This document shows positions 6,332 to 11,305 of a DNA stretch of 11,305 nucleotides, one piece after another. The position numbers and the translations under genes were made by a program. The notes under the pieces were generated by a model that was not told the DNA's origin, made no database searches, and saw nothing but the letters and a program-made list of their open reading frames with translations. Every line of letters begins with the position of its first letter. The stretch's first letter is position 1. The stretch is taken from the NCBI GenBank assembly GCA_016207365.1, contig JACQPU010000120.1:1-11305 (forward strand). Reading direction: 5' to 3'. Source of the stretch: Ignavibacteriales bacterium (lineage in GTDB: Bacteria; Bacteroidota; Ignavibacteria; UBA10030).

Positions 6332-7417
6332 ATGGCGAGAATTCTCGTAGTAGAAGACGAAAAAACACAGCGGCTCGTGATCTTGACCATGCTCAAAGCC
6401 AATGGGTTTGAAGCCATTGGGGCGGAAAACGGAGCCGAGGGAATCGAATTGGCGCGCCTTCATACGCCGGACCTTATTCTGAGCGATATCCACATGGAGC
6501 AGGGTGACGGGTACAGCATGCTCAGCGCCATTCGCAACGACCAGGCGACTGCAACAATCCCGGTTATTTTCATAACGGGAATGGCCGATCTGCAGGTAAT
6601 GCGTCAATCGATGCAGCTTGGTGCTGATGATTTCATCCCCAAGCCATTTTCACAGGAGGAACTCCTCGCCGCGGTTAAAACGCGCCTTGACAAACATCAG
6701 AAACTCTCAGTTCAAGCCTCAAAGAAACTCGAGGAACTCCGCGCCTCAATGTCCATCACCGTTCCTCACGAAATGCGCACTCCCCTTAATGGAATCCTGG
6801 GCTATTCTGACATCATGAGGAAGCAGTTCGACGATCTCGAACCGCTTGAAGTGGGAAGGATGGCTGAGCGGATTTACAAGAATGCCAAACGGCTGGAGCG
6901 ACTTGTCGAGAATTACCTGCTCTATGCACAGATGGAAATCCAGAAATCCGACCTGCACATCAAGGCCGACCTGTTCGATGCGGAGACGCCACATGCAGAA
7001 AAAACGCTCGAGCATGTTGCTTTGCAGAAAGCGGGAGATTTCGGGCGTTCGGCCGATCTGGAATTGCAGCTTTCCCCCGGGAGAGTCTCGGTTTCTCCAA
7101 AGTATTTCTCCAAGATTTCCGAAGAGCTTATAGACAACGCGTTTCGGTACTCCAAAACGGGCACACCTGTTGTTGTGCGGACGGAAACCAGAAACAGCCT
7201 GTTCTTCTTCTCTATTACTGACTACGGCAGGGGAATGACCGCTGAGCAGATCTCACAGATCGGTGCTTTTGTGCAATTCGAGCGCCATATCTATGAGCAA
7301 CAAGGGCAGGGGTTGGGATTAACTGTAACGAGACGATTAGTGGAGCTGCATGGGGGGACGATGGAGATCACAAGCGAATACGGGCACGGAACTACTGTTT
7401 CAGTCACCCTTCCTTAA
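6332..7417 (+). CDS. Receiver domain-histidine kinase hybrid protein
   Basis: A 361-residue cytoplasmic two-component protein with an N-terminal receiver and a C-terminal kinase. The receiver spans residues 1-120: acidic pocket Glu8-Asp9, phospho-acceptor Asp52 in LILSDIH, Thr82 in FITGMAD and Lys104 in FIPKPFS. A helical linker leads to the HisKA domain, with phosphorylated His146 in VPHEMRTPLNG. The ATPase domain shows the N box EELIDNAFRYS (Asn269), G1 box DYGRGM (297-302), F box FVQF and G2 box GQGLGL (325-330). All catalytic residues are present. There is no membrane or sensor domain, so input probably comes through phosphorylation of Asp52 by another kinase, which would control His146 activity. 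No partner regulator is adjacent. GGGGAA lies before the ATG. The 72-base leader after the YdjM-like gene is AT-rich around 6285-6305 and may hold its own promoter. It ends five bases from the converging gene. Confidence 0.95.
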   Translation: MARILVVEDEKTQRLVILTMLKANGFEAIGAENGAEGIELARLHTPDLILSDIHMEQGDGYSMLSAIRNDQATATIPVIFITGMADLQVMRQSMQLGADDFIPKPFSQEELLAAVKTRLDKHQKLSVQASKKLEELRASMSITVPHEMRTPLNGILGYSDIMRKQFDDLEPLEVGRMAERIYKNAKRLERLVENYLLYAQMEIQKSDLHIKADLFDAETPHAEKTLEHVALQKAGDFGRSADLELQLSPGRVSVSPKYFSKISEELIDNAFRYSKTGTPVVVRTETRNSLFFFSITDYGRGMTAEQISQIGAFVQFERHIYEQQGQGLGLTVTRRLVELHGGTMEITSEYGHGTTVSVTLP

Positions 7418-7422
7418 GACGT

Positions 7423-8913
7423 TCAAAACCGAAACCAATTCTCTACTGAATTCTTTTCAGGCGACATATCCAACCGATGAAAGAATTCATTCCGGTGTGA
7501 ATCATACCTGTAGTCTTTTTCCCACTCTCCCGCGCGGGATCCAATTTCCTTTAACGCACTAACAATGAAATCGATTTCCCCATCGGTCGTGGTTGGATGT
7601 ACGGAAATTCTCACCCATCCCGGCTTCATGGAGAGGTCACCGTGGTCAATCCTGTCGGTAATGCGTTTTGACTTGTATTTGTCAACGTGCAACAGATAAT
7701 GTCCGTATGTTCCCGCACAGGAGCATCCCCCGCGGCTTTGGATGCCAAAATGATCATTGAGCAACCGGACGACAAGGTTATAGTGGATCTTTTCGAAATA
7801 GAATGAGATCATCCCGAGGCGACGGCGGAGATTCGGGGCAAGGATTACAAGCCCTGGAATCGCCTCCAACCCCCGAAGGATCCGCTCCACGATCTCATCT
7901 TCGCGCCCTCGCATTGTTTCCAAACCCATTTCTTCTTTAAGCCGTACTGCGAGGCCGGCTTTGATCGCCTGGAGAAATCCCGGGGTCCCGCCATCCTCCC
8001 GCTCCTCGATTTCCGGCTTGTACCGGTACCTTCCCCATGGATTGGTCCACAGAACCGTTCCACCACCAGGTTGATCAGGGGATTTCAAGTGATATAATCT
8101 CGAATTGAAAATCAGAACACCGGATGTTCCGGGTCCCCCAAGGAACTTGTGAGGCGAAAAGACGATCGCATCAAGCTGTTCGAGGGGATTGTCCGGGTGG
8201 ATATTGATGGGTACATACGGTGCAGACGCCGCGAAATCGATGAAGCAGATCCCATCGTGTTCATGCATCATACGCGCCATCTCACGATAAGGGGTTTCCA
8301 CTCCGGTCACATTCGAGCAGGCGGTGAATGCCCCTATCTTGAACTTCCGCGTCTTGTATTTTTGAAGGAGATGATCAAGATCTTCAAGGTCGACGAGGCC
8401 GTCACGCGTAGGCTTGATGACCACAACGTCGGCAATGGTCTCGTACCACGTTGTGTGGTTGGAATGATGCTCCATATGCGAGACAAAGACCACAGGACGA
8501 TCATTCTCTTTCAACTTGACGGCTTTTTCAAACCGCTCCGGAATTTTAAGGCCCAGGATTCTCTGAAGCTTGTTCACCGCCGCCGTCATTCCAAAACCGA
8601 CATGAAGCAATACATCGTCCGTTGCCGCATGGACATGGTTCTTGATGATTTCGTGGGCGTGCTGATAGGCGCGCGTCATCGAACTGCCGGTGACGCTCGA
8701 TTCCGAATGCGTATTTCCCACAAAGGGCCCAAACCGCTCCACCAGCGCCCGTTCTATCGGTCCGTACAACCGGCCGCTCGCCGTCCAATCCGCATAGACA
8801 AGACGCTTCTCGCCGTACGGCGTTCGGAATGTTTGATCGCAACCGACAATGTTTCGCCGGAAACGATCGAATTCCTGCTCGAGGGCTCTCTGTGTATTCG
8901 CCGCGTACGTCAT
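7423..8913 (-). CDS. Class V aminotransferase-fold PLP enzyme, SufS/cysteine desulfurase-like
   Basis: A 496-residue PLP enzyme of the class V fold, the family of cysteine desulfurases and related lyases. Visible features are YADWTASGRLY at 40-50, NTHSESS at 68-73, MEHHSN at 147-152 (cofactor-stacking His149), CSNVTGVETP at 199-208, IDFAASAPY at 225-233 (Asp226) and the PLP lysine in SPHKFLGGPGTSG (Lys256). RGGCSCAGTYGHY (394-406) has Cys397 and Cys399 where desulfurases carry the sulfur-taking Cys. It is about 90 residues longer than SufS. Activity as a desulfurase is possible but not shown; no SufU/SufE or scaffold gene is near. I start it at 8913 because its ATG overlaps the DUF423 stop (ATGA), suggesting translational coupling. 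A 66-residue upstream extension reads backward through the DUF423 coding sequence and has no family pattern. Last gene of the E1-SDR-DUF423 unit. Confidence 0.88.
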   Translation of the reverse strand: MTYAANTQRALEQEFDRFRRNIVGCDQTFRTPYGEKRLVYADWTASGRLYGPIERALVERFGPFVGNTHSESSVTGSSMTRAYQHAHEIIKNHVHAATDDVLLHVGFGMTAAVNKLQRILGLKIPERFEKAVKLKENDRPVVFVSHMEHHSNHTTWYETIADVVVIKPTRDGLVDLEDLDHLLQKYKTRKFKIGAFTACSNVTGVETPYREMARMMHEHDGICFIDFAASAPYVPINIHPDNPLEQLDAIVFSPHKFLGGPGTSGVLIFNSRLYHLKSPDQPGGGTVLWTNPWGRYRYKPEIEEREDGGTPGFLQAIKAGLAVRLKEEMGLETMRGREDEIVERILRGLEAIPGLVILAPNLRRRLGMISFYFEKIHYNLVVRLLNDHFGIQSRGGCSCAGTYGHYLLHVDKYKSKRITDRIDHGDLSMKPGWVRISVHPTTTDGEIDFIVSALKEIGSRAGEWEKDYRYDSHRNEFFHRLDMSPEKNSVENWFRF

Positions 8914-9281
8914 CGAAGATTCCAGAATCCTTTTGCAAGATAGAACCAGCCCGCCAGAAACGCCAAACCGCCCAACGGGGTGATTAACCCTAGCCACCTG
9001 GCATCGGTCAGTCCCACAATGTACAGACTTCCCGAAAATAGTGCAATACCGGCCACGAAGGCCCAACCCGACTTCACGAATTCGCGCCGCTCGTACTTGT
9101 CCAAAGCCCACCCCGCCACAATGAGCGCAAACGCATGATACATCTGATACCGGACGCCGGTTTGCAGAACGTTCAGCGCTTCGGGAGTCAGTGAGTCCCT
9201 CAGGGTGTGAGCGCCAAACGCTCCCATGATCACGCCAATGAATCCGAAGATCGAACCGATCACAAGCAGGGTTTTGGACAT
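8910..9281 (-). CDS. DUF423 family small membrane protein
   Basis: A 123-residue inner-membrane protein with four hydrophobic helices (about 4-24, 44-60, 70-90 and 97-117). It matches the DUF423 (YwdK-like) pattern: GxxMGAFGAHTLR near residues 17-28, LTPEALNVLQTGVRYQMYHAFAL at about 31-53, and a LFSGSLY stretch before the closing ITPLGGLAFLAGW. Length fits the usual 120-130 residues. Function is not established for the family. The start at 9281 is chosen because homology begins there; the longer frame to 9536 overlaps the SDR gene and has no membrane or family pattern. Gap to the SDR stop is 19 bases with only a weak GAAG ribosome site. Its stop overlaps the next start as ATGA, so it is probably co-translated with the class V enzyme. 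Confidence 0.92.
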   Translation of the reverse strand: MSKTLLVIGSIFGFIGVIMGAFGAHTLRDSLTPEALNVLQTGVRYQMYHAFALIVAGWALDKYERREFVKSGWAFVAGIALFSGSLYIVGLTDARWLGLITPLGGLAFLAGWFYLAKGFWNLR

Positions 9282-9300
9282 GACAACCGGGCTTCTTTTC

Positions 9301-10074
9301 TTAGGTCCCTTTTCTGTGCACCATCGTCGTTGATGCCTGCGCAGTCGGCAGGATGATGACTTCCGCAACCTGGACATGCGGGGGACGGCTTGCACAAAAC
9401 ACCACAGTGTCCGCGACGTCGTCAGGCTCCAGGGGTTTGAGATTCTGATATACCACCTTCGCTTTTTCCTCGTCACCCCGGAATCGCACCTTGCTGAATT
9501 CTGTCTCCACCAACCCCGGGTCCACGGTGCACACACGCAATGGTGTGTCGACCAGGTCCATGCGCAAGCCCTTCGTCAGGGCATCCACCGCGTGTTTCGT
9601 GGCACAGTACACATTTCCTCGCGGATACACTTCGTGCCCTGCAATCGATCCGATATTGATGATGGTGCCCTTGCCTCGCTTCACCATTCCCGGAATGACT
9701 TCACGGCTTACGTAGAGAAGTCCCTTCACATTGGTGTCGATCATTTCCTCCCAGTCTTCGCGCTTCCCCTCGTGCAGTTTATCAAAACCTCGGCTAAGCC
9801 CCGCGTTGTTAACAAGCACATCGATAGCCTTCCACGCCGACGGAAGATCCCCTATCGTCTTTTTCACGGCTGCATGGTCCCTGACATCAAGCTGAAAAAC
9901 AACCGCGTTCGTTCCATGCGCCTTCTTCAGGTCTTCAGCAAGCTTGCTAATGAGATTCTTGCGGCGGGCGGTCAATATGAGTCGCGCACCGGCTTCTGCA
10001 AACTTCACCGCGCATGACTTTCCGATACCGCTGCTGGCGCCGGTGATCAGCACAATCGAATCGTTCAGAGACAT
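9301..10074 (-). CDS. Short-chain dehydrogenase/reductase, YdfG-like
   Basis: A 257-residue classical SDR that oxidises or reduces an alcohol/ketone with NAD(P). The cofactor motif TGASSGIG is at 11-18, Arg37-Arg38 after the second strand favour NADP, and NNAG is at 89-92. Asn115, Ser143, Tyr156 and Lys160 (YCATK) form the catalytic set. The PTAQAS segment near the C-terminus (243-248) resembles the YdfG subgroup (NADP-dependent 3-hydroxy acid dehydrogenases), so a hydroxy acid or similar small substrate is likely; the exact one is inference. AAGGA lies seven bases before the ATG. Its leader starts at the stop of the E1 gene 10 bases upstream, so the two are almost surely one transcript, and DUF423 follows after 19 bases. 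Confidence 0.95.
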   Translation of the reverse strand: MSLNDSIVLITGASSGIGKSCAVKFAEAGARLILTARRKNLISKLAEDLKKAHGTNAVVFQLDVRDHAAVKKTIGDLPSAWKAIDVLVNNAGLSRGFDKLHEGKREDWEEMIDTNVKGLLYVSREVIPGMVKRGKGTIINIGSIAGHEVYPRGNVYCATKHAVDALTKGLRMDLVDTPLRVCTVDPGLVETEFSKVRFRGDEEKAKVVYQNLKPLEPDDVADTVVFCASRPPHVQVAEVIILPTAQASTTMVHRKGT

Positions 10075-10084
10075 GAGGTGTCCT

Positions 10085-11305
10085 TTAATACAACAGAAGT
10101 TCTTTCAGTTTTTCATGCAACCGATTGGACGCAAGGAACTGTTTTTCAAGACGTTGGTTGAAAGGTACGGGCGTGTCCATCGATCCCAGACGCATTACAG
10201 GGGCATCCAGGAATCTGAAGCACTCTTCCTGAATTGCAGAAGCAATCTCGCCGCCAAATCCTCCGACAAGCGTATCTTCGTGCAGAACCAGACACTTACC
10301 GGTCTTTCGAACAGATTCAAAGACGGTGTCCCGGTCCCACGGCAGAAGGGTCCTTAAATCGACGATCTCTGCGGACGCACCGGAAGCGCGGGCCGCGTCG
10401 AGGGCCCAGTGAACACCAAGGCCGTAGGTGACGATCGTGACATCCTCACCGTTCTGCACAACGGACGCCTTTCCCAGCGGAAGGTTGTAATACGTGTCGG
10501 GAACCGGCCCTTCAAGGCTTCGATAAAGAAACTTGTGTTCAAAAAAGAGGACCGGGTTCGGTTCTCGCAACGAGGTTGTAAGCAGGCCTTTTGCGTCAAA
10601 CGGTGTGGCCGGATACACTACCACAAGGCCGGGGACGTGCGTAAACCAGGCCTCGGTGCTTTGTGAATGAAACGGCCCAGCCCCAACGCCTGCCCCGGTC
10701 GGCATCCGCACAGTGACGTTGACACCATGTCCCCACCGGTAGTGTGTTTTGGCGAGATTGTTGACAATCTGATTGAAGCCGCAGGTTACAAAATCCGCAA
10801 ACTGCATTTCAACCATCGACGCCCGGCCGCCAAGCGACAGTCCCAGACCGGTCGCGAGGATGGCTGATTCGCACAGTGGCGTGTTCCGAACCCTCTCTTT
10901 ACCAAACCGCGTTACAAGCCCTTCCGTGAGTTTGAACACCCCGCCATACTCTGCAATATCCTGGCCCATCAGGATAAGGTTTGGATCACGCTCCATCGCC
11001 TGCCGCAAACCATCTCCAAGAGCATCAACAAATCGCTTCTTCGTGCCTTCGGAATCAGGTGGATCGACCAGATTGGTGTTCGAGGGGGCATACACATCGC
11101 CGGCTTCGACAGCTTCAGAAGGGTCCGGGTCGCTTTCGCCGAGTGCGACAGCCCAGGCCTCCTCAATCTTCGCCGTGAATTCTTCCCGGAATTTCTTGCT
11201 CTGCCCTTCACTGAGAATCTTCTGGCCTTTCAAATACGATTCATAGTTCGCCAGCGGGTCTTTTTTCTTCCATTCTTCAATCAACTCCGGCGGAACATGC
11301 TTGAC
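10085..11305 (-). CDS. 2-oxoacid dehydrogenase E1, alpha/beta fusion (5' part outside window)
   Basis: The visible 406 residues are the C-terminal part of a thiamine-diphosphate E1 enzyme, probably for branched-chain 2-oxo acids. The frame is open to the window edge, so the gene starts outside. The first 70 or so residues match the tail of E1 alpha: EEWKKKDPLANYESYL, then the acidic stretch ending YAPSN. After a short linker the E1 beta part runs from about residue 89 to the end: GQDIAEYGGVFKLTEGL, NTPLCESAI (cofactor-activating Glu), VEMQFADF, GPFHSQSTEAWF, LRTLLPWD, HEDTLVGGFG. Finding the alpha tail and beta in one frame shows the fused form. E2/E3 genes are not in the window. A TTG at 11284 is an internal Leu in conserved alpha sequence, not the start. 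Its stop sits 10 bases before the SDR gene. The closest alternatives are pyruvate or acetoin dehydrogenase E1. Confidence 0.92.
   Translation of the reverse strand, partial: VKHVPPELIEEWKKKDPLANYESYLKGQKILSEGQSKKFREEFTAKIEEAWAVALGESDPDPSEAVEAGDVYAPSNTNLVDPPDSEGTKKRFVDALGDGLRQAMERDPNLILMGQDIAEYGGVFKLTEGLVTRFGKERVRNTPLCESAILATGLGLSLGGRASMVEMQFADFVTCGFNQIVNNLAKTHYRWGHGVNVTVRMPTGAGVGAGPFHSQSTEAWFTHVPGLVVVYPATPFDAKGLLTTSLREPNPVLFFEHKFLYRSLEGPVPDTYYNLPLGKASVVQNGEDVTIVTYGLGVHWALDAARASGASAEIVDLRTLLPWDRDTVFESVRKTGKCLVLHEDTLVGGFGGEIASAIQEECFRFLDAPVMRLGSMDTPVPFNQRLEKQFLASNRLHEKLKELLLY

Noticed and set aside
8149..8943. 264-residue plus-strand open frame
   Set aside because: It is antisense to the class V enzyme gene, is rich in Arg/His as expected for a shadow frame, and shows no motif.
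8914..9111. 66-residue N-terminal extension of the class V enzyme
   Set aside because: It overlaps the DUF423 coding sequence on the same strand in another frame, has no family pattern, and the ATG at 8913 with its ATGA overlap begins where homology starts.
9282..9536. 85-residue N-terminal extension of the DUF423 protein
   Set aside because: It reads through the 3' part of the SDR gene in another frame and is basic and Trp/Arg-rich without the membrane pattern; the ATG at 9281 starts the DUF423 homology.
9376..10017. 213-residue plus-strand open frame
   Set aside because: It is antisense to the well-supported SDR gene and shows no family pattern.
11282..11284. TTG start for the E1 gene
   Set aside because: The frame continues upstream to the window edge (codons for VKHVPPE) and the residues around it match the E1 alpha tail, so this is an internal Leu.

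Overview
This is an ordinary-looking chromosomal segment of a free-living bacterium with roughly balanced base composition, densely packed genes and short intergenic gaps. No tRNA, rRNA, insertion sequence, CRISPR array or phage gene was seen. A bacterial ribosomal protein S20 and a branched-chain 2-oxoacid dehydrogenase E1 whose alpha and beta parts are joined in one reading frame would fit the Bacteroidota/Ignavibacteriota/Chlorobiota neighbourhood. That placement is inference from gene character, not a computed one.

Layout. (1) 157-1455 (+): a protein with TPR repeats at both ends and a long acidic, proline-rich linker, ended by a hairpin terminator at about 1476-1506 that also works for the converging rpsT. 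(2) 1521-2447 (-): a CoA-type Nudix hydrolase gene followed by rpsT; a promoter-like pair of hexamers sits between them. (3) 2546-3076 (+): a membrane-anchored protein made of the outer domain of RskA-type anti-sigma factors but without any sigma-binding domain. The divergent gap before it carries a heptamer tandem repeat. (4) 3088-4308 (-): a PLP enzyme of the Cys/Met metabolism family. (5) 4462-7417 (+): an anchored alpha/beta hydrolase, a YdjM-like multi-pass membrane protein 22 bases later, and, after a 72-base gap, a receiver-plus-histidine-kinase protein. (6) 7423-11305 (-): a tight four-gene unit transcribed in the order E1 alpha/beta fusion (cut by the window edge), SDR oxidoreductase, DUF423 membrane protein, and a class V (SufS-like) PLP enzyme. 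Its gaps are 10 bases, 19 bases and an ATGA stop/start overlap.

How the genes work together. The last cluster is the clearest operon: the E1 feeds acyl groups from 2-oxo acids into CoA thioesters, while the partners have no evident shared pathway. The Cys/Met enzyme could supply 2-oxobutyrate, a possible E1 substrate, but the two lie in separate transcription units. I found no convincing new defence or mobile system. The most unusual items are the anti-sigma outer domain lacking its sigma-binding part, the long SufS-like enzyme with a Cys-Ser-Cys motif, and the 7-base tandem repeat upstream of the Nudix gene.
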